23,358 bases of DNA from Draconibacterium sp. Its GTDB lineage: Bacteria; Bacteroidota; Bacteroidia; Bacteroidales; Prolixibacteraceae. The stretch lies in the NCBI GenBank assembly GCA_027011835.1, contig JALUZN010000304.1, forward strand, positions 1-23,358, in the 5' to 3' direction. Below, piece by piece: positions 1-8,836 of the stretch. Both the position numbers and the translations under genes were made by a program. Numbering within the stretch: position 1 is the first letter of the stretch; each line of letters begins with the position of its first letter. The notes under the pieces were generated by a model. The model made no database searches. It saw only the letters and a program-made list of their open reading frames with translations, and had not been told where the DNA came from.

Positions 1-242
1 TTTTCAACCTGTTTTGGTTTATATATAAATTTATACCAAATGCAATTTAAAATGATTAATGGAGAAATGAAACGAAGCTATGAGAATGTTTAACTCTAAA
101 CTCAGCAAAAAAACGGAACCGGGAAAAACAAAGAAACACACTTCACAGCAAACCACTATATATCAATAAGTTCGCAACACTAATGAGTCTGCCTTGTTTT
201 TCCGGCAAAAATAAATGGGAGATAAAATGCAGACGATTTAAT
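1..242. other. Non-coding end of the FAS1-SusCD array
   Basis: This is AT-rich sequence downstream of the last gene of the minus-strand array. I see no convincing gene. A weak inverted repeat (TTTTT and AAAAA around a CCGGC core, 197-211) and a 6-bp pair GTCTGC (187-192) / GCAGAC (229-234) could form a hairpin at the 3' end of the transcript, but there is no proper GC-rich stem followed by a T-run, so I do not call a terminator. Confidence 0.4.
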
Positions 243-2099
243 TTATTCGAAATAATGAATATACCAATTGTTTTCGTCTAACAGATAATTATACATCTCT
301 TCGCGTTGCCCTGCCGGAAATTTAGCTGCAACCTTTTTTGCCAGATACGATGGATCGTTTCTTTTTTTAGCCACACGCATTAAATCGTAAAATCTGCCTC
401 CCTCGAAAGCTAACTCACGAGCGCGCTCATCCATAATCTGATCTTCAAGATAGTACTGTTTTCCAAGAAAATCTCCAGTGAGATCGATGTAACCAACTAC
501 TTTATTTGTAAACGGATGATGTTGGTAGTTAATGTTACCGACTTTTATTCCATCGGTTTTTCCGCCGAACCCTACCCGGCCTCTTACACCCATTTGCTTA
601 CGGTTTGCATCGATTGTATAACTCGACCCGTCATTAACAATATTTACCGCATTCGATGTAAACGGCCTTACAATTCCGTTCTGCTCGAACGACCAATACG
701 TATAAACTTCGGCAAGCCACAACTGTACTCCAGCTGCCCGATATATCGGGAAATTGGCATCCATATCGAAAACATCTTTCCCTATACAATATTTCCAAAC
801 AACAGTATCGGCACCTTCAGTAATAAGATTTGCTGAACGATAATCGCTTTCCGACTTTAACAACAACATTTTTTTAATATCATCTTTTAAAATAGGAACT
901 CCACTTTTTAAGTACGAGTATGATTCTCCATACCCCCGATAAAAATCGCCCGGAATTCCTTTAAATATGATTTTTGTTGTCCAAGGTTTTGTATCGTCAA
1001 TATGCATTGTATAGTTGTCCCATAAAGCTTCCCAGTTCAAAACTGCCTGCCGGGTTGGCTTTAGCATGTATTTATGTGGTGGCCGCGAATCGAAAATAGT
1101 TTGGAGATTATTCTGCTGATGATAGGATTTATCGAAAGATAAGGTAAAAATATGCTCTTTTATATCAATTCCGGTAAATATATTCTTCCAATTGTCGAAG
1201 CTAAAACTTTTATCTAATTGGTATCTGTAATTGTCTGACTGGGCATAAGTGATTTTTTCAAAATGGGTAGCAGCTTGCGTTAAATCTCCCTCGGTAAGAT
1301 ACATAATTCCAAGCAAAGTATGCCAGGCATAAGTATTCCAAATTGATACTTCCCATGTTTGATCGTTATTGTCGATATAATGATTTACACCAACTGCTTT
1401 CACTTTATGTTCAAGTTCGTTGGTAAAATAGTCGATTACCAAATCCTGATCGAAATAGTGTTTCTCTAATTCAATGGGAGTGTTATAAGTTGTATCGTTA
1501 TTGTACCCATCTAAACCAAATTTTATATCAACACTGTCGATGTATGTACCTGATGAGTTAATAAAACTGTTAACCTCATCAATTGTTGTTAACGATTCGT
1601 AAATGAACGGCACTTTCCCGTATATTTGTACTGCATTAAAATATGCCCACGCTCTCATACACAATGCTTCTCCATAAAGTCTGTCGTAATTCGATATGGG
1701 GCTGTCAGGGTCGAGAACTTCAGGATTTCTTTCCTGCAAAATTCGTATAAAATTATTGCTCGCCGATATTAGTTCAAAGAAATTTGTTGGCGATGCATAT
1801 TTATTATCCTTCGATATTTTAAAGTTATACACTTCCACCATGTCGGCATCGGCATTATCGGTAATTTTCAATAAATCGCCTCGAAGCTCTCCAAGCACAA
1901 CAAGCTGCTCGACTAGTTTAGCCTGAATTCCATACAGTCCCATCTCAATAGACCTGTATTCATACCAATCGTCGTATAATTTATCTTCTGTAATATTTAT
2001 CTCCTGTTCGGGATTAAGAAAGTCTTTACACGATGAGAATGCGATTATTGAAATCAACAAAATTGGAATAATCTTAATGTATGTATTATAGTTTTTCAT
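243..2099 (-). CDS. SusD/RagB-family surface lipoprotein (second pair)
   Basis: This is a SusD-like outer-membrane lipoprotein of 618 aa, which would act as the substrate-binding lid of the adjacent SusC channel. The N-terminus is a lipoprotein signal peptide with lipobox FSSC and acylated Cys24, followed by Lys-Asp, resembling Bacteroidota surface-export signals. SusD hallmarks are visible: an early FLNPEQ segment, an alpha-helical TPR-like region with ALCMRAWAYFNAVQIYGKVP at about 145-165, and the C-terminal signature DERARELAFEGGRFYDLMRV near 565-585. It starts 18 nt after the upstream SusC stop, so the two are surely co-transcribed. It is longer than typical family members, yet it ends abruptly after NNWYIHYFE, without the usual tail seen in the other SusD here (WYLPIYEKEIERNNKL). 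I see no frameshift extending it. The ligand is unknown. Confidence 0.93.
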   Translation of the reverse strand: MKNYNTYIKIIPILLISIIAFSSCKDFLNPEQEINITEDKLYDDWYEYRSIEMGLYGIQAKLVEQLVVLGELRGDLLKITDNADADMVEVYNFKISKDNKYASPTNFFELISASNNFIRILQERNPEVLDPDSPISNYDRLYGEALCMRAWAYFNAVQIYGKVPFIYESLTTIDEVNSFINSSGTYIDSVDIKFGLDGYNNDTTYNTPIELEKHYFDQDLVIDYFTNELEHKVKAVGVNHYIDNNDQTWEVSIWNTYAWHTLLGIMYLTEGDLTQAATHFEKITYAQSDNYRYQLDKSFSFDNWKNIFTGIDIKEHIFTLSFDKSYHQQNNLQTIFDSRPPHKYMLKPTRQAVLNWEALWDNYTMHIDDTKPWTTKIIFKGIPGDFYRGYGESYSYLKSGVPILKDDIKKMLLLKSESDYRSANLITEGADTVVWKYCIGKDVFDMDANFPIYRAAGVQLWLAEVYTYWSFEQNGIVRPFTSNAVNIVNDGSSYTIDANRKQMGVRGRVGFGGKTDGIKVGNINYQHHPFTNKVVGYIDLTGDFLGKQYYLEDQIMDERARELAFEGGRFYDLMRVAKKRNDPSYLAKKVAAKFPAGQREEMYNYLLDENNWYIHYFE

Positions 2100-2117
2100 A
2101 ACAATCAGAATAAAATA

Positions 2118-5100
2118 TTAAAGACCTAATTTAATACCTAACACAAACTGCCGGGGGATTGGTGTTAGCCCATAATCTATGCCTTGCATCATATGTAGAT
2201 GCGAGTATGCAAACTCAGGATCGTAACCCAAATAATTTGAGACAGTAAATAAATTTGTTGCCGAGAAATAGAACTTAGCACTTTTAAATACGAGGAAATC
2301 TCCGGGTATTGTATAACTCAGCGAAACATTTTTCAGTCTGAGATAAGAACCATCTTCGATCCACCGTGTCGAGAAATCGGAGTTTCCGGGAACATCGTCG
2401 TAAACTGCCCTTGGAATTGTTGTTTGTTGTCCTTCGTATTGCCAACGATTAAGCACCACACTGCTTTGGTTCTCAAGCCCTTTCATATTTTCATTTTGCG
2501 AACGCACATAATTAAATACTTCATTTCCCTGAACATATTGAACAAAAATATCGAGAGCCCATCTTTTATATGTAAATGTGTTACTTATTCCACCAAAGAA
2601 ATCGGGAATTGATGAACCAATTACAGTTCTATCGAAACTATTAATTATTCCATCGGGAGTTCCATTTGGGCCTGAAATATCTTTATAAATAGCGTCTCCT
2701 GCCTTGTACGGCACAAAGCGGTCGTTAACAAGTCCCTTGCTCTGTGCTTCTTCCGATGTGCTGTAAACTCCTTGATAAATATAGCCATAAAAACTATTTG
2801 CTCTTTCACCAACCATATTCACCACTTCAGCACCTTTTAATTTTGTAACAAGTTTATCTCCTTTTATTTCAGTTACTTCATTATTAAACATCGAATAGGT
2901 TGTTTGAATATCCCATTTAAAATTAGGTTTATCCATTATTCGCAAAAACAGGTTAAAATCAATTCCTTTATTCTCCATTTTACCACCGTTCTCTGGTCTT
3001 ATATCGAATCCAAAATAAGCTTCCATTGGTGCAAATATCAACATATTGTCGGTTGTCGATTGATAAAAGTCGATACTTGTTCTAACTCTGTTTCCTTTCA
3101 ATGCCAAATCTATTCCTGCATTTATCTGCGAGACAGTTTCATAGGTTAACTCGTCGTTTGCAAGTACTCCGGGAACAAGCCCGACAGTTTCTCTGAATTT
3201 TACTGCATTATAGTAATTTGTTGCATTCGACTCTCCAATATCGTCGTTACCCGAACGTCCGTACGAAAGACGAAGTTTTAAATCTTCGAGCCCAGACTTA
3301 TCTTTCAAAAACGATTCGTTTGAGATGCGCCAAGCAGCACCTGCCGAATAAAAAAGGCCGAAAGGAGCACCTGCTATTTTTATTGTATTTGCAGCATTGT
3401 CGCCCACGCGCGAAGAACCGTCGAGGGAAATAGATGCCGTAGCCAAATATTTATCTTTATAACTATACGACAGGTATTCGTATAACGAGAACCAGTTCCA
3501 ATTTCTGTTTGCTCCTCCAATTTCTCTTAGGTTTGCTGCTCCATCCTGAATCATTCGGTACTGGTCGTTCGGATGCGCATTTTTTGTTAATCCCCAGTCG
3601 TATTCAAATTTATTTGCTAAAATATTAATGCCAGTATTGGATGAAAATATATGATCGGCTCCTATTTTTTTATTAAACTTTAAATAGGTGTTGTTATAAA
3701 AGGCCGATAACGAATTGTTCGAAATTTTGGCAACATTAATTGCTTCATCGTTATAATACTTCTCCATTCCCATATTCGGCATAAAAATGTGCTCTTTAAA
3801 AACATTATATGTTATTCCGAAATTAGACTGCAATTTAAGGTTCTCTTTAATAGTGGCCTCGAAGCCCAATGTTGAGATAAAATTGAAGTTACTGTTATTC
3901 GCTTCATAATTATCGATAACTGCTTGCGGATTACTAACGCCGAGTTCATCAACCTCGGTTAGTGCGCTTAACTCCTGCCCCTCTTCATCGTATTGGTATG
4001 GGTTTAACATGGGAGACTTTGCCAGACTGGTCATAATAGGGCTGGTTTCTGCAATTTGCCCCGACTCTTTAAGCTCTGCGTTGTTGTATGCTAACGAAAC
4101 TCCCGCATTCATTTTTAACCATGTGAAAATATTTAGCAGACTTACAAACCTCAAATTATAAGAGTCGTAACCTGTGTTCTTTATTATTCCATTACTATTC
4201 ATGTATCCAATGGACAATCCATAACGAGCAATTTCGTCTCCTCCTTTTACGTTGACATTAACATTAGTAAAAGCTGCATCGGTAAAAATTTTATCTTGCC
4301 AATTTGTATTATGCTGATAGTCAATAAATCTATCTTCGTCGGGAGTAAGGTATAAATTTGGATATTTTTCAATAATCTGTTCTTCGGGAGTACCCGACGA
4401 GAACAATAGTTCGCTGATTAACGCTTTATGTTGCCCGGCATTCATTTGTGGAATTTCATTTGAAGGTGCCAACGAGTAACCTGCTCTTAAGTCCAATTCA
4501 ACAACAGTTTGAGTGGCACTCGGATGCAAGGTTTCAATAAATACAATTCCATTAGAAGCTTTCGAACCATAAACGGCAGTTAACGACGGATCTTTTATAA
4601 TGGTGGCACTTGATACATCGAGAGGATTTATACCCAACAGAGGATTATATTCAAACCCATCGAGATTAGAGCCGAATACGCCGGTAGATACAATTGGAAT
4701 TCCATCGACAATATAAAGTGGAGTGTTTGATGCATTTAAGGAATTTACACCTCTAAGAAACGAAGATGCACCGGAACCGGGGTCGCCTGAACGGTTTGTG
4801 ATATGCAGACCTGAAACTCGCCCCTGAAAATACTGGTCGACGGATATACCCGGTGTTTGTTTAATATTTGCTGTATTTACATAAGAGAAACTTGAGATCA
4901 TATCGCGTTTTAATATATCTTGCGATAAAACAACTATATTATCGTCGCCCGATTCAATAGTGTTGCTTGTTAAATAAATTTTCAACTCTGTACGGTTATT
5001 CAAAAACAGGCGTCTCCTTTTATAGGTATCCGAAGGAGAAATATTTAACCAGTTATCTCCCGAGTTCGACTTTAGAGTAAACTCACCTGCTTCGTTGGTT

Positions 5101-5441
5101 ACCGAAGGCAGCTCCATCGATCCCTCAATTCCGACAGAAACATTTTGAACAGGCTGATTTGCACCATTCAAAACAACACCCTTAACAAGAATAGTATCTT
5201 GACTATAAACCGTAAAAACACCAAATATCAGCATTGCCATCACGGCAGTAACCTTTCTCAAGTTTGCTTTTAAATATTGATTGTTCATTATACTACTAGT
5301 TTGCATTTGCCGTTTGCTTTTCTCCGTTTTTTTTACCCAAAGAAAGTTAAGCGCTAAATTATAGGACTTACCATTTTCTATTGCAGACCATTTTTCTACT
5401 TTAGATTTGCGATAAGTTAATATGTTGAATATTTTCTTCAT
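2118..5441 (-). CDS. SusC/RagA-family TonB-dependent outer-membrane transporter (second pair)
   Basis: This is a TonB-dependent outer-membrane transporter of 1107 aa that would form the barrel under the following SusD. After a signal peptide at about 52-81 (MNNQYLKANLRKV... ending VYSQ) comes a CarboxypepD_reg-like beta domain (about 85-160), then the plug with SGDPGSG, FLRGVNSL and YIVDGIPI (about 215-255) and AVYGSKASNGIVFIET, then the barrel. The last residue is Leu (VLGIKLGL) rather than the usual Phe. There are 51 basic residues ahead of the apparent signal peptide. ATG 5441 fits the 37-nt spacing from the upstream gene, but ATG 5288 (or 5306) would give a normal signal peptide, so the start is uncertain. 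There is no clear STN domain, so sigma/anti-sigma signalling through it is unlikely. Confidence 0.93.
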   Translation of the reverse strand: MKKIFNILTYRKSKVEKWSAIENGKSYNLALNFLWVKKTEKSKRQMQTSSIMNNQYLKANLRKVTAVMAMLIFGVFTVYSQDTILVKGVVLNGANQPVQNVSVGIEGSMELPSVTNEAGEFTLKSNSGDNWLNISPSDTYKRRRLFLNNRTELKIYLTSNTIESGDDNIVVLSQDILKRDMISSFSYVNTANIKQTPGISVDQYFQGRVSGLHITNRSGDPGSGASSFLRGVNSLNASNTPLYIVDGIPIVSTGVFGSNLDGFEYNPLLGINPLDVSSATIIKDPSLTAVYGSKASNGIVFIETLHPSATQTVVELDLRAGYSLAPSNEIPQMNAGQHKALISELLFSSGTPEEQIIEKYPNLYLTPDEDRFIDYQHNTNWQDKIFTDAAFTNVNVNVKGGDEIARYGLSIGYMNSNGIIKNTGYDSYNLRFVSLLNIFTWLKMNAGVSLAYNNAELKESGQIAETSPIMTSLAKSPMLNPYQYDEEGQELSALTEVDELGVSNPQAVIDNYEANNSNFNFISTLGFEATIKENLKLQSNFGITYNVFKEHIFMPNMGMEKYYNDEAINVAKISNNSLSAFYNNTYLKFNKKIGADHIFSSNTGINILANKFEYDWGLTKNAHPNDQYRMIQDGAANLREIGGANRNWNWFSLYEYLSYSYKDKYLATASISLDGSSRVGDNAANTIKIAGAPFGLFYSAGAAWRISNESFLKDKSGLEDLKLRLSYGRSGNDDIGESNATNYYNAVKFRETVGLVPGVLANDELTYETVSQINAGIDLALKGNRVRTSIDFYQSTTDNMLIFAPMEAYFGFDIRPENGGKMENKGIDFNLFLRIMDKPNFKWDIQTTYSMFNNEVTEIKGDKLVTKLKGAEVVNMVGERANSFYGYIYQGVYSTSEEAQSKGLVNDRFVPYKAGDAIYKDISGPNGTPDGIINSFDRTVIGSSIPDFFGGISNTFTYKRWALDIFVQYVQGNEVFNYVRSQNENMKGLENQSSVVLNRWQYEGQQTTIPRAVYDDVPGNSDFSTRWIEDGSYLRLKNVSLSYTIPGDFLVFKSAKFYFSATNLFTVSNYLGYDPEFAYSHLHMMQGIDYGLTPIPRQFVLGIKLGL

Positions 5442-5478
5442 TTATTATTTACAAGTTCATTCGTTTCTACTAAATCTA

Positions 5479-7017
5479 CTATTCTTCAACCGGGATAAAT
5501 TCGACATAATCGATAACTAACCCCTGTGCCATTATAGTACTTGGCCCTCTGTAAACAAATTTTATATTGGGTTTTCCATACTCGGTAATGTTGTTCACCC
5601 ACATATCGAACATGTTAAAACGTTTGTCGGGTTTAAATCTTTTTCCAGTTACACTCCGAATAAGTCCGTGGTACAATACATAATCGTAATAATCGAATGT
5701 ACGTGCCAATTCGCCATTAATATAAATATCGTATATACCTCCAATATCCATATGTGTTCTAACCTCCATTCTGTATTTTCGTGGAAATAGCCGCGGACCT
5801 TTAAATTCGAGAGAGAAACTTCCATCGAAACCTTTTGGGAACGGTACCCGAAGAATTGAATCGTTCGATGCTCTTGCTATCTTTTCTTTTAACGGGTCGA
5901 GAGGAATTGAGCTTTGCATATCAGCAAAGTCGTACCACGAGTACCGGTTTACTCCGGTCTGTTCGAGCAGCCATTCGCCTTCATACTTCGTTCCTCCATT
6001 ATACAACGAGTCAGGAATTTCAAAATCTTCATAATTGTATGCGTAGCCATTACTGCAAAGAAACTGATCGGTTGGGACATAGGTAATAACAACACTATCG
6101 CCTAAAGCATTTAGTAGTTTTACTGTGTCGGTTGGCGACTTCCAAATAAACTCCTCTTCTTCAATCATGTTAAGGAACACGCCTTGTTCGAGCAAATGTG
6201 GCATTAGTATTTCGTTTTGCCACTCAAGCGGAATATCGTTATAATCGTTATAGTCTCCTCCTAATTTTTGTGCCATTACAGTTAAAGCATTGTTATAGTC
6301 TTCTTCTTTTGGAAAAACAATTGTTGCAGCAGCTGTACGAAACTCGTGTTTAACAGGAAAGAATTTCCACTCGAATTGATTTTCAATTGTTGAAACAGTA
6401 TCGTAAACGGTGTTTCCATCTTCGTCGAAACCAAGCGGTTTACTTTTCTCTTTATCGAGAATTATTGTGTCTTGAGAATCGATATAATCACTTAATATAG
6501 GGTTGGTAAATGCATAATATTCATATAGATTTGGATTTGGGTCGACAACCTCATCCACCACAAAATAGCGTCCGTTTCTATATAACGGGCTCTGTTCTAT
6601 CACTTCAACACCATCTATTTTAACCGAGTTGCCATTTTCTTCGAACAGAGCAAATTTCTCGGTAAGTGTTTGTATTTTACGTTTTCCCTCAATACTTGAT
6701 GAATTTAAAAGATGCGAATAAAAATGGTAGCGCAAAACTACTTCGCTAAATTCTTTTACTCCTATATAATTATCAATAGCATCGTTAGTTGGTATCAATA
6801 CCGAATAAGGAATATCCGAATTGAAGAGTGTATCAAATTTATTTGCTTTTACAATTTCAACAAACTTCGATAGTTTCGGGTCTTTTTGTATAGCGTCCCA
6901 AACATTCTCATCTACTGTTTCAGGATAATCGTCGTAGTGCTTATCCCACTCTTTGTTACAGCCCGTAAACAGAAGAATAAGCATTCCAAATATTACTATT
7001 CCTATTTTAAGTTTCAT
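5479..7017 (-). CDS. Fasciclin (FAS1) domain lipoprotein with C-terminal beta domain
   Basis: This is a predicted surface lipoprotein of 512 aa from ATG 7017. An in-frame TTG lies two codons upstream, but the ATG is preferred. The signal peptide has lipobox LFTGC (Cys20), and the mature protein begins NKEWDKHYDD, an opening typical of Bacteroidota fasciclin lipoproteins. The first FAS1 domain (about 40-165) has NVWDAIQKDPKLSKFVEIV, the YSVLIPTNDAID motif and VVLRYHFYSH. A second, degenerate FAS1-like domain (about 175-340) follows, with AAATIVFPKEEDYNNAL. The C-terminal 130 residues look like a beta-sandwich (YDIYINGE near the middle, VIDYVEFIPVEE at the end), resembling the C-terminus of the preceding FAS1 protein and carbohydrate-binding-like jelly rolls (inference). 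FAS1 domains mediate adhesion or ligand binding. The gene lies directly before the second SusC, so it is probably an accessory of that transporter. Confidence 0.85.
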   Translation of the reverse strand: MKLKIGIVIFGMLILLFTGCNKEWDKHYDDYPETVDENVWDAIQKDPKLSKFVEIVKANKFDTLFNSDIPYSVLIPTNDAIDNYIGVKEFSEVVLRYHFYSHLLNSSSIEGKRKIQTLTEKFALFEENGNSVKIDGVEVIEQSPLYRNGRYFVVDEVVDPNPNLYEYYAFTNPILSDYIDSQDTIILDKEKSKPLGFDEDGNTVYDTVSTIENQFEWKFFPVKHEFRTAAATIVFPKEEDYNNALTVMAQKLGGDYNDYNDIPLEWQNEILMPHLLEQGVFLNMIEEEEFIWKSPTDTVKLLNALGDSVVITYVPTDQFLCSNGYAYNYEDFEIPDSLYNGGTKYEGEWLLEQTGVNRYSWYDFADMQSSIPLDPLKEKIARASNDSILRVPFPKGFDGSFSLEFKGPRLFPRKYRMEVRTHMDIGGIYDIYINGELARTFDYYDYVLYHGLIRSVTGKRFKPDKRFNMFDMWVNNITEYGKPNIKFVYRGPSTIMAQGLVIDYVEFIPVEE

Positions 7018-7046
7018 TGTCAATATAATTATTAGTTTTTCAACGA

Positions 7047-8618
7047 TTATTTATATGGTTTAAACTGTATATAATCCCATAAGAAACGGCCTGGAATTAA
7101 TGGTTTTATCACTACTTCATGGGTTGAATAACGTTTAAAATCAATAGTTCCGACTTTTATCTGTTTGAATGGTGAATTCGAATTTCCTCCTGTCGATAAA
7201 TCAATTAAACCACTCACTTTTTTCCCGTCAATATATACTTCAATAAGTGCATTGGCTTCGTTAAATGCATCGGCTCCAATAAATATGTCGTATTTCCCTT
7301 GTATTATTTTTGGTATTTTATAGCTGATTGTAAAGTCGCCGATAATTTGAAGATAATCGTTTCCCCAAGCCGATGATTCCTGTTCTCCTAAATCAACGAA
7401 GAAGAGGTCGGCTCCCGACCATTTAATATAATCTAAAGCGTCGGGATCATCGATTAAATAAGTTCCCGGTTTACGACGGTATTCATTAAACAAGGACTCT
7501 TCATAAAAACCATACGTTTTTATTGCTCTCGACGGTGCTTCTTGCTCCATTATCCGGTCGATAAAATGAATGGCTCCACTTTGAGTAAGAACATTACTAT
7601 CGTCGTATAAAAATGTAATATAATCTATAAATGTAGAATCTCCTTCGTCCGAAATTATCGTATCGAATACTTGTTTCCCTTTGTTTATAACAATATCAAT
7701 TCCTGTTCCATCGATATTTAACGGAATTTCGGAATAAGTTGAATAATTCGTTGCAACCCCCTCTAAATCATCAAGAAACAAACCACTCACTAGAAAATGA
7801 TATCGAATAAAATTGTTTAATGGATTTGTGTTGTTTGTATAATCGTTGTCTGCCGGGCTAATAAGTTGTGCCAAATCCTGAACCGAATTCACACCATTCT
7901 CTTTATAAATGTTATCGGGTTCTATTAAAATGGTTAATGCCTGTCTCTTTTCGTCTTTGTCCTTCCAATTAAAATCGATTAACGATTGCAAACCGGTTAA
8001 TTCAACAGCATCCTTAAAAATAGAAATCTCCGGGTTTTTCTTAATCCACTCGTAACTGGTAAAAGTAATAGGCTTTAATGCTGATTGTATTTGATGAATG
8101 TAACCATTCGACACTTCTATATTTGGCAAAATAACAGCTGCCTGATTGTTAATTTTATAATACGATGTATCGGGTTCTATAACAAAACTAACGGTTAAGT
8201 AGTCGTCGGATAGAGTTGGTTCTGGGAAAGCTCCAAATGGGAAATCCTGTGTATGAACTCCCATATTTAATACATGATATCTGCTAAAAACTTCACAAAA
8301 ATCTTCGTTGTTTAAAATCTCCTGTAACGAAGAGAACTCATCACTTTCTTCAATAAATTTATCAATTGCGTTATTATCGGGAAGGAAGAGTGTATAATCG
8401 GTTCCATACGGGTTATATGCACTTAACGTCTTATCAATTCCGCCCTTTTCAAGTATCGACAGGAAGCTTGAGAAATTGTCTTTATTATCTAAAATATAAC
8501 TATAAATAGTATATTTCTGCGAGTGTTTAAAATCTGCTTCATGGTTAGGTTCTTTGCAAGAGTTGAAAACAACCGACAAAGCGATTAACATGCTTAATAA
8601 ATATCCTATATTTTTCAT
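7047..8618 (-). CDS. Fasciclin (FAS1) domain lipoprotein, two FAS1 domains plus beta domain
   Basis: This is a predicted surface lipoprotein of 523 aa. The signal peptide ends in FNSC (Cys21), followed by KEPNHEAD, an acidic stretch compatible with surface export. FAS1 domain 1 (about 36-186) has YTLFLPDNNAIDKF and VFSRYHVLNMG, and ends with GYIHQIQSALKP. FAS1 domain 2 (about 187-360) has LTILIEPDNIY, FIRYHFLVSG and GAIHFIDRIM. Residues of about 400-523 form a predicted beta domain ending GRFLWDYIQFKPYK, similar in outline to that of the next gene (YDIFIG, VYIDGKK), possibly a galactose-binding-like sandwich. It begins 6 nt after a tiny ORF and ends 29 nt before the next FAS1 gene. The ligand is unknown. 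The FAS1 assignment rests on the repeated LxPxNxAID and YH motifs. Confidence 0.85.
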   Translation of the reverse strand: MKNIGYLLSMLIALSVVFNSCKEPNHEADFKHSQKYTIYSYILDNKDNFSSFLSILEKGGIDKTLSAYNPYGTDYTLFLPDNNAIDKFIEESDEFSSLQEILNNEDFCEVFSRYHVLNMGVHTQDFPFGAFPEPTLSDDYLTVSFVIEPDTSYYKINNQAAVILPNIEVSNGYIHQIQSALKPITFTSYEWIKKNPEISIFKDAVELTGLQSLIDFNWKDKDEKRQALTILIEPDNIYKENGVNSVQDLAQLISPADNDYTNNTNPLNNFIRYHFLVSGLFLDDLEGVATNYSTYSEIPLNIDGTGIDIVINKGKQVFDTIISDEGDSTFIDYITFLYDDSNVLTQSGAIHFIDRIMEQEAPSRAIKTYGFYEESLFNEYRRKPGTYLIDDPDALDYIKWSGADLFFVDLGEQESSAWGNDYLQIIGDFTISYKIPKIIQGKYDIFIGADAFNEANALIEVYIDGKKVSGLIDLSTGGNSNSPFKQIKVGTIDFKRYSTHEVVIKPLIPGRFLWDYIQFKPYK

Positions 8619-8624
8619 CTCAAT

Positions 8625-8738
8625 CTAATTTTTAGTTTTAAAGCCCCAAATAAATTGCTTTGCATAAATTTTTTCATTGGCATCGCTTTGGGATAACTCG
8701 CTCTGTAATAATTCTCCTATGTAATAATTATAGGTCAT
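8625..8738 (-). CDS. Tiny ORF 2 (37 aa) in the SusD-FAS1 gap
   Basis: This is a 37-codon reading frame with an ATG start (8738-8736) that overlaps the stop of tiny ORF 1 as ATGA. It ends TAG 6 nt before the FAS1 start at 8618. The peptide runs from MTYNYYIGELLQSELSQSD to QFIWGFKTKN, hydrophilic with an aromatic, basic end. I recognise no family and see no signal peptide. With tiny ORF 1 it fills the only sizeable gap (217 bp) in the array, with the overlaps expected of translational coupling. It could instead be one approximately 70-residue gene broken by a frameshift, or chance open sequence in AT-rich DNA. Confidence 0.3.
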   Translation of the reverse strand: MTYNYYIGELLQSELSQSDANEKIYAKQFIWGFKTKN

Positions 8739-8836
8739 GCTCGTTTCATTTTATAAAATTTAAAACTACCAGCGGCACCAAATGTAACCTCATGATAAAT
8801 ACTTCTTATTTTGAATAACAATTTACCTACACGCAT
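8735..8836 (-). CDS. Tiny ORF 1 (33 aa) overlapping the SusD stop
   Basis: This is a 33-codon frame whose ATG (8836-8834) overlaps the SusD stop as TAATG and whose TGA overlaps the ATG of tiny ORF 2 as ATGA. The peptide starts MRVGKLLFKIRS and ends FKFYKMKRA. It is strongly basic, with a short central FGAAGSF. I recognise no family. The start/stop overlaps on both sides are the main support; no homology can be claimed. If it is not a gene, the stretch is simply a 217-nt spacer. Confidence 0.3.
   Translation of the reverse strand: MRVGKLLFKIRSIYHEVTFGAAGSFKFYKMKRA

Noticed and set aside
8779..8786. TACATTTG box on the minus strand as an internal promoter before the FAS1 gene
   Set aside because: It fits the -7 pattern, but no TTTG or TTG lies about 19 nt upstream, so it is probably chance.
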